This document shows, piece by piece, positions 13,371 through 24,930 of a DNA stretch of 64,000 bases; the first letter of the stretch is position 1; every line of letters begins with the position of its first letter. A program made the translations under genes and the position numbers. The notes beneath the pieces were generated by a model, which worked only from the letters and a program-made list of their open reading frames with translations, was not told the origin of the DNA and searched no databases. The stretch lies in NCBI GenBank assembly GCA_013398175.1, contig VZRZ01001260.1, forward strand, positions 963,047-1,027,046, given 5' to 3'. This DNA is from Climacteris rufus (Eukaryota > Chordata > Aves > Passeriformes > Climacteridae).

Positions 13371-14972
13371 CAGCAAACCAAGAGAAGGACTGGATGGGCT
13401 GGCCCAACTAGTTTTCCATCCAGTAGGACTATCATTTTAAAAGAATGATTTTTAAGCTTTTCTTTTCCATCTCCTGTTAATTTGTTTGACATGACCTTAT
13501 CAGGACTCTGCTAGTTATGTTCTGCTTTCCTTATGTAGTTGTTTTCAACAAAGTGAAACTGCATATAGTTGTCTCCTTCTGTTATGCCTTCACTTCTGCA
13601 GTGCTGAAACATTAAAACAATTTGAAAGATATGACAACGAAGTTCCTCAGTACAGTGAGCATGTGGATTGATATGTTTTGATTTTTTTCTTTAGAGAACA
13701 AGACTTGTCAGTGCTCAACTAGAAAAGCTGCCAAATACATCATCATCTCTCATTCACTATGACCCAGGTGCTGTCAGCCCAAACTGACTGTTTTCAGTAA
13801 AAAGAAAAAAATCGTGTTGGGTGAGTTCAAAACGGATCCCAAGAGGTGCCAATTAGGAAGCATTTAAAGTGCAAATTCTAATGTTAATTCTCTGAGTTCA
13901 TTTGCCCTGTGTCCATTACCCAATCTCCAGTTTAAAATGCACTTTATAGCCTAATTTTGTGCCACACAATCTGTTTCTTTCCTGCTCCACATACTCTTAC
14001 AGTTGCATGTAGGACTAACAAATGCATTTAAATATTTGATTCACTGCCATTAGCAAGAGAGGGGGAGGAAAAACTTAATGATGGATGATATGATACGCTG
14101 TGCACAGAATGCCTTCATGCTATTCACAGCACATTATTATCAACATACCTCTTCCCATCATGTGCATTTTTTAGGCAACTAAAACAAACAACGCCACTGA
14201 ACTCAGAGAGGATTCCCTAGTAAGAGGGATTAAAGTCTGTGGATCATATAGATGCTGTTGAGTGATCGGTTTTGTTTGAATCTTAGCTGTTTATTTTGGT
14301 CCTGATTTTTCTGCAGTAAACTTCTTCACATTGAAATGTCAGGCTTTACTACCTTAAAAGGAGCAGTGAAATGTAAAAAACATCTAAAACCTGCTTTTAT
14401 ATATCTCAAAACCAGCCACCTAGATCCCTAATCTAACCACTGTAATCAGTGCAGCAACTTAATCCTGGGGGAAGTACAAATGCAAGGGCTGAAAAACGTC
14501 TTTAAAACCATCTGTATTTTAAAATATGCTGTTGCCAATGCAAGGCAAGGGTTTGTTGTGAGGATGTCAATGCTCCTTTATCAGCTAGAAATAAAAAATT
14601 CCACCTTTTTTCAAGTGTAGTCCTTATGTCTTGCACATTTTGAATGATTTTGTGCAACCTCCACTCAGTGGAAAACAACCAAGCACAGAGCTGTACTCCA
14701 AGGGCCCAGTGCTACCAGAAGGGTCTGGCACAGGAGGGGAATGACCCCAACCTGGAGCTGCCACCAACATTAATGGATGTCCTGCACATGGAGAAGTGGA
14801 AATGAATTTATGAATGGTCCTGAAAACATTGCTGATATCAGGAGTGAGCACATACAGCAAGAACATCACCTGAACTTAAGGTACTCCCACTTTTTACATG
14901 GTTTTCAAGTCAAGAGTTTCAAAAGCTTCAGGTCAATTCACTTGGGTTTCTACACATTTTGTGTTGGATAGT

Positions 14973-14990
14973 TTATTTTGGCCAAAATAA
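14973..14990. other. Perfect 18-bp palindrome
   Basis: TTATTTTGGCCAAAATAA is its own reverse complement over all 18 bases, centred on GGCC. The flanking bases do not extend the symmetry. Confidence 0.95.
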
Positions 14991-15639
14991 CCTGAGAAAA
15001 AGCTAGGTTTTGATATCTGAACTTTTCCAATTTTTAATGGATATCTAAATCCAGTCAGGCACCTCTAAAGGAGACTTATATTTGATGGCAATGGGATCAT
15101 TCACATAAAAAATAAGCATATATATAAATGATTGCCGTTTTAAAATTTGTTATTATTGAATATATTATGTTTGATTACTTGCATAGGAGTCCAGAGGGTT
15201 CCTGTCCTATACTCTTCATTAATACAGGAAATGAGGTTGGGGGAATATCTCCTAAAAAATTCAGTTCAGAAAACTCACAATCCAATTAAACAAACCCCCC
15301 CTTCTGCACTTCCATTTTCTTGTACAATTATCCACCACATCCACAGTTTTTTACGTTTCTCAAGCAATTTCTTTTACTTGCTTTAAGAGGCAGCACAAGG
15401 TTAAAGGGATGGTGCAGATCTCCATCTCCAACTGCTCCTCCTGGTTTTTTTTTCAGATTAAGAGATGCCCAACCCTAGTGAGGAGCTGCCCTGCTGAGTC
15501 CCTGGGAATTCAGTGCCAGGGTGCAGCATCCCCACAGCAGCTGTGCCAGCCCCGAGTCAGAGCAGCCCTGGCAAACAGATGAGCTGTGACCAGGGCTCAG
15601 ACAGAGGAGGAAACCAGCCAAAAGCATGAAAAACCTCCA

Positions 15640-15925
15640 CAGCGCAGAATTTAAAGTGTACAATTACTCCCATGACATAGGTCGGACCAAACTTGGGTTG
15701 CTTAACGCCCCTTGTCTTTGGCTATCTCTGCTTCCTACATTGCTCCACATTAGCAGCTCAATGAGAGCTAAATTAATTAATTTCCCAGCATTTGGTGCAG
15801 CCTGCATGAGCAGAATGGCCCAGCCAACGAAGACCATTTGGTCAAACAGCATTTGCAATTTGCTTCTATATTTAGGATGCTTGCCTGCAAAAGCCCACAC
15901 ATATATTTAACAAGGTCAGTGGATA
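15640..15925. promoter_or_regulatory. Candidate conserved non-coding element with TAATTA palindrome
   Basis: This complex, repeat-free block contains a 14-bp palindrome AAATTAATTAATTT at 15770-15783, which overlaps TAATTA at 15774-15779, the classic homeodomain core. CpG-bearing stretches near 15683 and 15705 and balanced composition set it apart from the flanks. ORFs of 60-90 codons cross it on both strands, none recognisable. The enhancer role is inferred from motif content. Confidence 0.3.
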
Positions 15926-16603
15926 AATTTGGGCAAGTGGTGAGCAATTTCTGCTGTGGTAAGATACAAACGTGATGAATCAAAGTAGTTTATTGCTCTT
16001 GCACCTTAAAATGTAAAAACAGACAACAGTGAGGAATACCTTGTGAATCTGATTCCCACTGCAGTGTTTGTTGGCAGTGTCTTTTTTGACCTTTTTTAAA
16101 AGGATATAGAAATATCAAATTTGATCAAGATTTTGAATTTATAAAAGCTAAAAAGTTCTGGGAGTCTCTTTCAAGAAAAATACATGGTTTTAAACTCAGT
16201 TTCCTCTTTTCCTTCTTCAGATAAGAAACATCCCACAAAGAGAAAGTTGATGATCAATAACTGAAGTAGAAAAGCATTATACAGATAACTGTTTTGGTCT
16301 AAGCCAACATCTAGACTCCAACAGGAGACTGAAGTTTCCTTGCATGCAAAGGCCTAAAGAAGCAGTTCCATTTGAATAGTCTGAACATTCCTAATTTTCA
16401 CTTTTCTTGGATAAAGTATTTCTTGGTACATACTGTTCCTGTACCAATCAGCATCAGTTTGCATAATTATAAGCATATTTACATTTTTTTCCTTCAGAGC
16501 TATAAGCACTGTACAAGATGCAACACAAGAGAGAATCAAAGATACAGTATTATCAAATACACTTTTTTTGAGTTCTTTGAAATTCAACTGAGTTTAAAAT
16601 GCC

Positions 16604-16617
16604 TTTTTTTTTTTTTT
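16604..16617. repeat. Poly-T tract (T14)
   Basis: Fourteen consecutive T residues lie in a pyrimidine-rich neighbourhood. Confidence 0.95.
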
Positions 16618-17084
16618 CTTCTTAAAGCACTTTCCCTTCTTAAGGTTAAAACCAAGGTTCAGAAGGGTCAAGCCTTTTTTCTTGTTTTCAAGGCAGTAAC
16701 TACTGACAGGAGCCCTGGTATTCAGGAGTCCTTTCAAAGGGTCTCCAGACGTGGCCCCCATTCTGCCTTGTCACTGAGGGAGGCTCGGGGCGCACACAAA
16801 ATTCCAGAACCAAAAAACTTCATTGCTGCAGGACAACTTTCTTCAGTGCTGCTCAGGGAAGTCAGTTTGGGAAGAAAATGTGTGTTAAAAAATTCATTCA
16901 CCACACCCCCCCTGCTGAGGGGTGGGAACCCTTCGGTACGGGGAACATACAACGTTCCCAAGCACCCAGCCATGGAAAAGTGTCCTGAATTCCAAGTGCT
17001 CTATCTCAGCTCTATCTCCACATGAGCTCTAGCCTGCAGAAACAGAATTCACTGTTCCATGGACAAGTTCCAGGAGCTGTTTCC

Positions 17085-17250
17085 GTGTGCAGTGAATGCC
17101 AGAACCGGGCCTAGTCGGCTGTTATTAAAATGTTGCTGTCAAGCTATTAAATGCTTGAAAAGCCCAGAATTAAAAGAAGCTTTATGCATGTACTCCCCAC
17201 GGTGTTTCTAATCATGCCATTGATGTCTGCAGATCCAGGTCCCTGCAAAA
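17085..17250. promoter_or_regulatory. Candidate conserved non-coding element
   Basis: A CpG-retaining segment (CCGGGCCTAGTCGG, about 17105-17118) leads into AT-rich sequence with TTATTAAAAT, AGCTATTAAATG and TTATGCATG words. These suggest homeodomain, POU or MEF2-like binding. There is no ORF of note across the core and no recognisable repeat. Retention of CpG in otherwise CpG-poor DNA is the feature I weigh most. Confidence 0.3.
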
Positions 17251-17925
17251 TTTAGCTACAGTTTGTGTTTATAAATCATTTTTTTTAAAGGCTGCCACCA
17301 CACAACCAATCTCAGGCCTCGGTTTAATCTGCAGTTTGAGCAGGAGATTGTGTTCACAGATTGCAGAGCACTCTTCAAAGGCACTGCTGAACACAGGTGC
17401 TTTAGGGGACTGGTCCTCCCAGAAACAGGGTGTTTTAAAAGCATCCATGTCTCCTGTTGGACCAGTTTGCACTGGGAGCCGGCAACAAACTCCTCCCTCA
17501 CCTGCATTGCCCCTGTTCTGCATCATTCCCACAAATTCTCAGGACGTGTTGGGCCAGCTTGCCACAATTCAGCTATCCAGCCCCTGAAATGAGTAGCTGA
17601 AAGCACAGAAACTACTATACCTAAAAATCTGTTTATCTTTTCATCTAAATGCAAGCGTTTTTTCTATCATTTCATAAGATATAAGATCCTATCTTTGCAA
17701 AAGATTTCTTAGTACCTTTTCATTTATATGTTCAATACCAGCCCCTTCAAAAAATGAAAAGAAAGACTAAAACCAATGCCATAATTCTTTTTTTCCCATA
17801 GATTTTATGATTTTAACTTAGGAAATCATTAAGAAAGGGTTAAAGACCTGGAATAACTTTCGTTTTCAAAGAGTGAAATAATATTTCCCATTCCTCTCTA
17901 GAAAGCTTCATAACGGACAAAATAT

Positions 17926-18022
17926 TCTTCCAGGGATGGGGCAGCCACAGCTTGTCTGGGAAACCTATGCCAAGGCCTCACCATCATCACAGGTAACAAT
18001 TTCTTCCTTATCTCCCAATACA
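17926..18022 (-). repeat. CR1 LINE internal scrap
   Basis: Read on the plus strand, the segment matches the reverse complement of the avian CR1 3' region in order: a 'ccagggatggggcagccacagcttgtctggg' block, an 'aggcctcaccatcatcacagg' block and an 'aacaatttcttccttatctccca' block. The same blocks recur, better preserved, at about 24580-24670. The terminal 3' part is missing, so it was truncated at both ends or rearranged after insertion. Confidence 0.8.
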
Positions 18023-18163
18023 AAGACTTTAAGAAGTAGGAGCTGATTGATTACATCAAAAGCATGAGAAAAATGAGGACAAGTGAGGCTACAACGATGG
18101 GGTCAGTGCCACGTGGGATCTGGGCTGGCTGCATCACCTGCTCTGCCTTGGGGACAGAAGGAA

Positions 18164-18190
18164 AGCACAGTGAGCACAGTGAGCACAGTG
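18164..18190. repeat. Three tandem 9-bp units (AGCACAGTG)
   Basis: AGCACAGTG occurs three times head to tail without mismatch. It is a recent slippage product or a seed minisatellite. Confidence 0.95.
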
Positions 18191-18879
18191 CAGTCAAAGA
18201 GCCAAGGTACAAGGTAGAAGGGAAAAATAATCATCCTGTAATTGACTGCTTACTAATAGAGTCTATTAATTTATGACCACAGAAGACCAGCGAATTTGTG
18301 GTTAGTGGTGTTTGAAAGAGAAACAATCTGGACTGAATCAGATGGGTAATCCCTCCATCCTGGTGCCATCCTGGGGAGACTTCAGTATTTTCAGGGAACA
18401 GGGAACAATCCAAACTATCCACCACTTCCAATGGCACCAATCAGGCTGAGGTCTCTGTCCTATTTAATCTGGACCAAACATCATAATGTATATGAAAATA
18501 TGCAACTGTCTGGGCTGTAAGAGCTGAGAAGATTTAGGGAGACTGTTCAAGAAATACAGCAAAAGGCACATTTTCATTAATGAGTATTTGGAATAACCCA
18601 GATCAAGAGAACCCCATCCAAGCACCCACTCTTGCCAAAGGTGAATTTTAAGCCTGTCCTTGTCTAATCCTTTCGTGGGGAAGGAATGATTGGTAGGATG
18701 TTAAATAATCTGTTCTTCTTTTGTGAGATCTGTGGGAGCATCCTCGAGAGGAAATCTCACGATGCCAAGGCAGACTGTATTTAATACCCCTAATTCACAA
18801 TTATTTTGTTCAAGTGTTTGATACAAGATAGAAAGGTTTTGATATCTAGAAAACCTTGCATGTAATACCCTCTTGACAG

Positions 18880-19120
18880 ATCATTACACGAGTCTAATTG
18901 AATTTAGATCTTGAGATAGGCTGCTCAGAACTCATTTGCATTTCACTAGAAATGAGATGATCATCTTTACACAGAAACTGTGACGCATATTTTCATGCCC
19001 ATGAAACGAATACCAAAATATTCAGGTATTTGTGTGCTTTATTTGCATATAGTTGCTACCTCTGTGTAGGAACTGAGCAATTACTGTAACAGGTAATTAT
19101 GTGCTCACATGTCATTTGCA
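18880..19120. promoter_or_regulatory. Candidate enhancer with two POU octamers
   Basis: Two exact ATTTGCAT octamers lie at 18934-18941 and 19041-19048. A TAATTA homeodomain core lies at 19094-19099. The same block has AT-rich complex sequence, no repeat and no meaningful ORF. Octamers and homeodomain cores together are typical of neural and early developmental enhancers. Binding and activity are inferred. Confidence 0.35.
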
Positions 19121-19846
19121 GAAGAGAAAAAAAATCCTACAGTTTATTCATTCTGTAAATATTTGGGGCAACAAAACAAACAAAAAAGGTAGAAGAAAAT
19201 CTGCGTATTTGCCCAAGATACCTTTCTACCAAATGGACATTTAGAAAAAAAAATCCATTATTTTCTCGTAAGCAATTTCCCCTTTTCCCAGAAAATGCAT
19301 TTATTTTCCTGTTACTAGGTTCTAAACAGCAAGAATAAACATATGTGAAAAGACAAAACATTGCTACTTTTAAGACCTTCTGTTATATGTGAATCACAGC
19401 CTCTTGAACAAGCTTTCTAATTATTGCTATTTTTGCTTAGTGAAAGAAAAATTTGTACACACGCTACCATTATAATTGATTCAGAAAAAACATTCTTTTT
19501 TGCTCAAAAGGGAATATTTCTTTGAATTGGGGCCATTATTTAACCAATAAAATTGTCATTCTGGAATGAAAAGCAATAATTTTAATTTAAAAAATAAAAC
19601 ACTTTGGTATTCACCACTCCTTCCCTTATTTTGAAGGATGAATTATCTTCCAAACCTATATTCATGCAATTTTTTTATTTCCTTAAAATTTCAATATTTA
19701 GACACTTTACTGAGAAAAAGGAAAGTCGGGTGATGCATCCAATTCCGTTTCCAAAGCTTCATCTGTAGCTAAGTAATTCCTGGAACATCTTGTCCCCATG
19801 CTAGTCAGCAGTAGGTCACTGCAGGCTGCCTTCATTGCAAGGATTT

Positions 19847-20181
19847 CTAATTAATGGGATATCTGAGATTTGGATCCAGTGTGTGGATGTTACAAAATAC
19901 ATCACAAGTCTTAGTTTTCATAAGCTTAATAGAGAGCTGCTTTGCTTGTCCTACAAGTCCTCCTTGAACTCCACCAAAATATAAATTAACTCCCGGGAAG
20001 TGAAGACAATTCAGGTTTCTGGTATCTGACCATGGTGTGATTGAACTTGGCTCAACAACAACATGACAAACATAACTCCTGGTATCCTTCACTGCCTTGA
20101 TATGTGAAGTGAATTTCCCTTCCTCAAGTTCTTCTTGTATTGTAGGGAAAATCCTCATTTTCCCACTAGACTCATTCTGTT
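19847..20181 (-). other. Candidate coding exon, unrecognised (stop-terminated)
   Basis: On the minus strand a branch-point-like, pyrimidine-rich stretch ends in CCTAG just above 20181. An open frame of about 110 codons then runs to TAG at 19847-19849. The peptide is compositionally normal for a soluble protein: it has a charged segment EELEEGKFTSHIKAVKDTR, then SYVCHVVVEPSSITPW, then NLYFGGVQGGL and a Lys-rich tail. NLYFGGV faintly resembles the LYxGG strand of laminin G domains, but the rest does not fit. An AATAAA lies about 170 bp past the stop, a common word in AT-rich DNA. I do not recognise the protein. A chance ORF of this length is plausible. Confidence 0.2.
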
Positions 20182-21149
20182 CTAGGTTTAACCAAAAAGA
20201 GGACTGTGTTTATTTTTTACCTATAACAGGCAGTACAATCCTATTTTACCTTTGTTGTGAAAGCACCTTCTAAAACACCTTCAGCCAGCATTTAGGGAAA
20301 GGTGCAGCTTCATTTTGGAAGACAAACAATCCAAAATACCAGTTCTTTTCACTGTTCAGTGGCATTGCAAAGATCCCACTGGAACAGCATTCCAGTGTAA
20401 AGTTGTGCTGAGAACTCCAGTGCACAACCAGCAGATGAATAACTATAGAGAACTAACATTTGGTGGTTTTTTTCTGTAGCATTTCAGGCAGTAACTTGGA
20501 CGTTTTTGAGTGTCCCCTCCGTCCCCTGCTGTGCTTTCCCAAGGGGACAGGACAGGGACAATTTACCCCATTCCCTACTCAAGGGAACAACCCAGAGCAA
20601 GGAACTGCACACCCATCCCAGAGCATGGGAACCAGCCCTCCACTGCTTATGCTAAATCCCAGACATGTTTATTCTCTAATCCCAGGGCTGGATAACAGCA
20701 GAGTCTCCATTAGTTGCCCAACAGGATGGGACAATCATCACATGGTGCTTTTCACACCTGCTTCCCTCTCCTTTTATTTTTGGGAGGCATAATATTCAAA
20801 CTAGAAGAATATGGCAATGCTCTACCATCTCAGGCATTTCCTTACAGCTCAGGCAACATTTGATCTTTTTCTCCCCACTTATCTGACATTTTTACTCTGT
20901 TTAATTCCATGGTAATCAGACGATAACCCCAATTTTGAAGGAAATACCGAGGCTTCCGAACTGCTCTCCAGAGAAATATCAAAACCACCATATCCTTCTC
21001 AGACTGATTTTTTGTGACACACCTTTGCATAGCACCCTTGAAAATTTTGGGGTTGTTCCCTTAGTGATTCTTGTTTGTTTGGAAAGCACCACAAACAACA
21101 TTCGTCACATGAATGTACCAAGAAGCAAAACATCTACATGGGATTCTCA

Positions 21150-21245
21150 GCACTGCCAGACTTGCTTTGGGACCTTCAGCACATCTTTAGCCAAGCTGTG
21201 CCTCATTTTACTGAGCAGAATGAAAGGTGTAATCATAGAGTTTGC
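21150..21245 (+). repeat. MIR SINE fragment
   Basis: The order of blocks matches the MIR core and 3' half: CACTGCCAGACTTGCT, then GGGACCTTCAGC, then AAGCTGTGCCTCATTTTACT, then AATGAAAGGTGTAATCATAG. The consensus reads ctctgccacttactagct, gaccttgggcaagtca, ctctgtgcctcagtttcctcat and aaaatggggataataatag. Divergence is high, as expected for an insertion predating birds. Confidence 0.7.
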
Positions 21246-21349
21246 AGTCCCTTCTGGGCTCAGATGAAGAATTTGTCTGTGTTCAGTTTTAAGCTGCTTT
21301 TTTTGGCAGAGTTTAAAATACAGAAATGAGAGTTTTATATGTTGACATA

Positions 21350-21394
21350 GCATGTATATATACATACATTTATGTAATTAATATATATACATGC
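21350..21394. repeat. 13-bp perfect inverted repeat in AT-rich tract
   Basis: GCATGTATATATA at 21350-21362 is exactly mirrored by TATATATACATGC at 21382-21394, with a 19-bp spacer that is itself AT-rich. The pair could extrude as a hairpin. No gene is attached. Confidence 0.9.
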
Positions 21395-24300
21395 ACATAT
21401 GTGTTCAGAGCTCCTGGTAGGAGAATTTCAAATAGAAATAAAACAATGAGACAGAACTTTCATAGAGCAAACGATGAAAGTGATGTCTTAAAATAACACA
21501 GCTCATTAGACAAGAAAGGTCTCTCCTCCCAAATCCCTGCTTTGCAGCCCCTTATCACACAGACACTGCTGTTCCATGGGGAGGCTCTGGGGCCATGGAT
21601 GGTGGGAAGTCACTGGGAATTGGCTCTGCTGAAAGCTGGGGAGCAGAAGAACCCCAACACCTCACAGTGTGGAGAGCAGGGAGGGAAACACACCCTGTGC
21701 TGGAAGCACCAAGGACAAAACTTGTGTCCTGCCTGGGCTTGACCCAAACACACAAATTTCAAGGGTTTTTTCTTCCTCCCCCCAGTCTAGTTTGTTGCCA
21801 CTCGTTGCACTGACCTGTAAAGTCAAGGCCTGACCTTTTTTTGAGTCCAAGTGAGAAAGCAGATGAGATACAGGGACAGAGGCAGACTTTTAGCCTCAGA
21901 GGCTGGCAAGGGAGGCAGCAGTGCTGCGCCTGAAATCTGTGTTGGGCCATAACCAAGACATCACTTATTCCACAGCCATCCACAGACTGTCACTTCATTT
22001 CAGTACTAGAAATGAAGGGTGGTCTGACACATAAGTCATTAGAAAAAAAAATTAAATCAATATTCCTAAGCCTCACAAGAAAAGAATGCATTTGAGAGTC
22101 AGATTTTTTTCAAGAAGAAAGTCAAGTCCAAACGCTAGTTAGGCCTGTCTGCAGCTGTGAATTGTGCATGTAAAAATATACACTGAGACTTCTTTAAACA
22201 TGGAGCCAATGTTCTAAAGAACTGGATGTAATTTTCCAAACAAAAATGCTATGGTCCCTACCTTAATTTAGCTGACTAGTTTGCATGCTCAGAAGATATT
22301 CACACTTAGGGGTAAAAAAATAATTAATTTTATATATGTAAAATCCTGCCACTTCACAGCCAGAAAGGGAGGGCTCTAATTTCCAAGGAAGAGGGGAGCA
22401 TGCTTGAAACAATCACCCTAAAATGACAACCAAAACTTCATATTGGTGCTAATGCTGCTAATTTACTCTTTCAGTTGAAAGCTACCACAATATCAGAAAT
22501 TTTAGGGTCTTTGGAGACCCAAACAGTTTATGGATGCTAAGACTTATATGTCTGACTGTGGGAAGAAAAGTTATGAACCTATCAAACCATTTCAAACTAT
22601 CATAATACTTTTTCTACCAAAAATGTTTTAATGTTTTCTCAGCACATGAGGAATTCAACAGACAGACCCTTCCAAAGGTTGTGCTTGTTCTAAGTTCACC
22701 CAGTACCTCAGAATTACACCAGAAACACACTAAATCTCTTTCATTCCATTTGTTTTACCACGTTTATTTAAAGATGGTTCTTAGTTCATCTATGTCCCAA
22801 ATCAAGCAACCTTATAATCTTCAGGTTCCTGAAAATTTTCCTCAAAAACACAGATCCTTCCAGACAGTTGAATACAGATTATAGGTGAAAGAAAAAGTCC
22901 AAATCCTTTAGTATTTCTAAATTTCTCCCACCTGTGCTTACCCTGAAGCCTTTATACAGAGAGATTTTGGCAAAAGGAAAGAAATAAAACAAACGGCACC
23001 TAAGGCATTTGCTTTTAGCAGATCCTTGGGTTCCTGTTTTCCTTCCACAGCCCAAACACGATGAACCCAAAGTCTGCAAAAGGCTAACTCGAGAATTCTG
23101 CCTCGGATTATGACTGAACGTTAGTGACCTGTACAATGACAAAAATCATTGAACCAGTCAAGGCAATTTGTGATGAAAAATTACGGGGCTGGAACAGAAG
23201 TGTGCTCGGAGTGCTGAAGAACCCCAGAGTCATCCTGCTTTCCTCAAAGCAGAACAGGCAAATCTCTCCCCAACAGCCGTGTCAAATTCTCTGCTAACTC
23301 TGCTAAAGAATGAAATATTTAAGTGCCTTCACAAAACAAACAAATCTGCATTTGAAAAAACCCTGCTTGGAAGATCACAATGTTTGGAGTTCTTAATGAA
23401 ACCACGTTTGGCAGAGTTACAAAATTACATTAAAAAAAAACTACTTATTTTTCCAGCGTCAATGCTCCTTTCTGTGCATGATGACAAAACTGACTCCAGC
23501 TTAAAATGCACCTGTCAGAGCTGTCAGCCATCAGCAGCACTCTTTTGTTGTTTGGTTATGCTGCCAGGCTATTCCAGCATGTTTTCACTAAGAGGAGGAG
23601 GTGTCATCTGAATATGGCAAAACAAAACTGTGACTCACTCAGCAAAATCAGACAGACCTTACAGTTTGGAGTAAGGCACACACGCTGTCTGAGACTGCAG
23701 ACTCCTCCAGACAATCTTTCTGCTTGCACAGCACCATCACAGAGCTGATCCCACTGCAGCAGAATAACAAGGTAATGAGAACAGCCCTCAGCAGGCAGCA
23801 GTTCAGGGCCCTGTGAATCAGCACTGGCTCCATGCATTGCCACACCAGCCACAATTAACACCCAGCTTGTACAACAGAGGTGGCAAAACAATATTGGAGT
23901 TAATATGGTGTGGCAAATAAAGGAATACATAATATTTATAGAACAAATGAATGGGCACACAATCCCTTTGGATGTGTACACCAAAATTAAAGCTATCTGG
24001 GCATTCACTTATTTTCTTCTTTCATTGATTTTTTTCTTGCTTATAAATTTTTGCCACCGAATCCAGGCACTTTGTACCCTGTGGCAACTCCTGGAAGTTA
24101 TAACAGTTGAACTAATGAGATCTGTGAAAGCACTCCCTCTTTGAGAGAGGAAATGATTTTTAGTCAAACAGTTGAATGTTTTCCCTACCATCTGCACAAC
24201 CTTTTGTTAAAGCACCTCCTATACCAAGACACCTGATTAAACAGATGGGGGAAGAAAAAAAGCCTTTGTTAAAGTTTTGGCATCCCATTTCTTCAATCAG

Positions 24301-24445
24301 ATTCTTCCAATAAGTTTTCAGCAAAACCAGACTACTTATGTTCTACATATTTTAAATCATAAATCTGTTGCCAAGAAGGGGTAAAAGGAAGCAATTCATG
24401 ATGCCCTGTGGTGTCTTTATACATCTGTCAATGCACTGCTGCAAG

Positions 24446-24930
24446 TCATAGAACCACAGAACAGTTTGGGTCAGAGGGGACTTTCAAGATCATCCAGTTC
24501 CAACCTCCTGCCATGGGCAGGGACACCTTCCACTATCCTGGGCTGCTTCCAGCCCTGTCCAACCTGGCCTTGGGCACTTCCAGGGCAGGGGCAGCCACAG
24601 CTTCTCTGGGCACCCTGTGCCAGGGCCTCCCCACCCTCACAGGGAACAATTTCTTCCCAATATCCCACCTAACCCTGCTCTCTATCACCTTAAGGCCATT
24701 CCCCCTTGTCCTGTCACTACCTGCCCTTGCCAAAAGTCCCTCCCCCTTCTCTCTGGTGCTCTTTAGGTACTGGAAAGTGTTATAAGATCTCTCTTTTCTT
24801 GTCTGGGCTGAGCAATCCCATCTCTCTCAGCCTGGTTTCCTAGCAGGAGTTGCTTCTTCCCTTCCCTCCTGTGTGTGACCACCCCACAAACCCTGGTGCC
24901 ATTGGCAACCTCTCCTCCACGGGTCCCTCA
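24446..24930 (-). repeat. CR1 LINE, 5'-truncated 3' end
   Basis: This is the clearest transposable element in the window. Read on the plus strand it starts with the complement of the CR1 3' terminal repeat (a TCATAGAACCACAGAA-type string). It then runs through the 'gactttcaagatcatccagttccaacctcctgccatgggcagggacacctt', 'cagccctgtccaacctggcctt', 'gcagccacagcttctctgggcaccctg' and 'gggaacaatttcttcccaatatccca' blocks, up to a 'gctgagcaatcccatctctctcagcctg' block near 24832. The left edge near 24446 is secure. The right edge is uncertain and may lie anywhere from 24840 to 24950. ORFs here on both strands (up to 125 codons) are artefacts. Bird CR1 has no target-site duplication to look for. Confidence 0.92.

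Larger units (their letters stand above)
10370..17925. other. Unique AT-rich non-coding DNA with candidate regulatory elements
   Basis: No gene is recognised. The 217-codon plus-strand frame at 16372-17025 includes a 14-T run and long Phe/Leu stretches and looks like a pyrimidine-rich artefact. Inside this interval I single out simple repeats (11812-11871, 12451-12474, 16604-16617), an 18-bp perfect palindrome (14973-14990), a consensus TATA element (13362) and three candidate conserved elements (10780-10925, 15640-15925, 17085-17250). Confidence 0.55.
18022..24446. other. Unique AT-rich non-coding DNA
   Basis: No gene is recognised. The interval holds a small tandem repeat (18164-18190), a candidate enhancer block (18880-19120), an open exon-like segment on the minus strand (19847-20181), a MIR SINE (21150-21245) and an inverted repeat (21350-21394). 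From 21.4 to 24.4 kb I see only unremarkable unique sequence with short chance ORFs. Confidence 0.55.

Noticed and set aside
16372..17025. 217-codon plus-strand ORF
   Set aside because: It runs through a 14-T tract and pyrimidine-rich sequence giving Phe/Leu runs; the minus strand is also open over the right half.
20842..21030. Minus-strand open segment ending near a GTAAGG donor, possibly an exon upstream of 19847-20181
   Set aside because: The donor phase does not join the best acceptor of the next segment, and the upstream acceptor is weak.
24408..24785. 125-codon plus-strand ORF
   Set aside because: It falls within the antisense side of the CR1 copy at 24446-24930.
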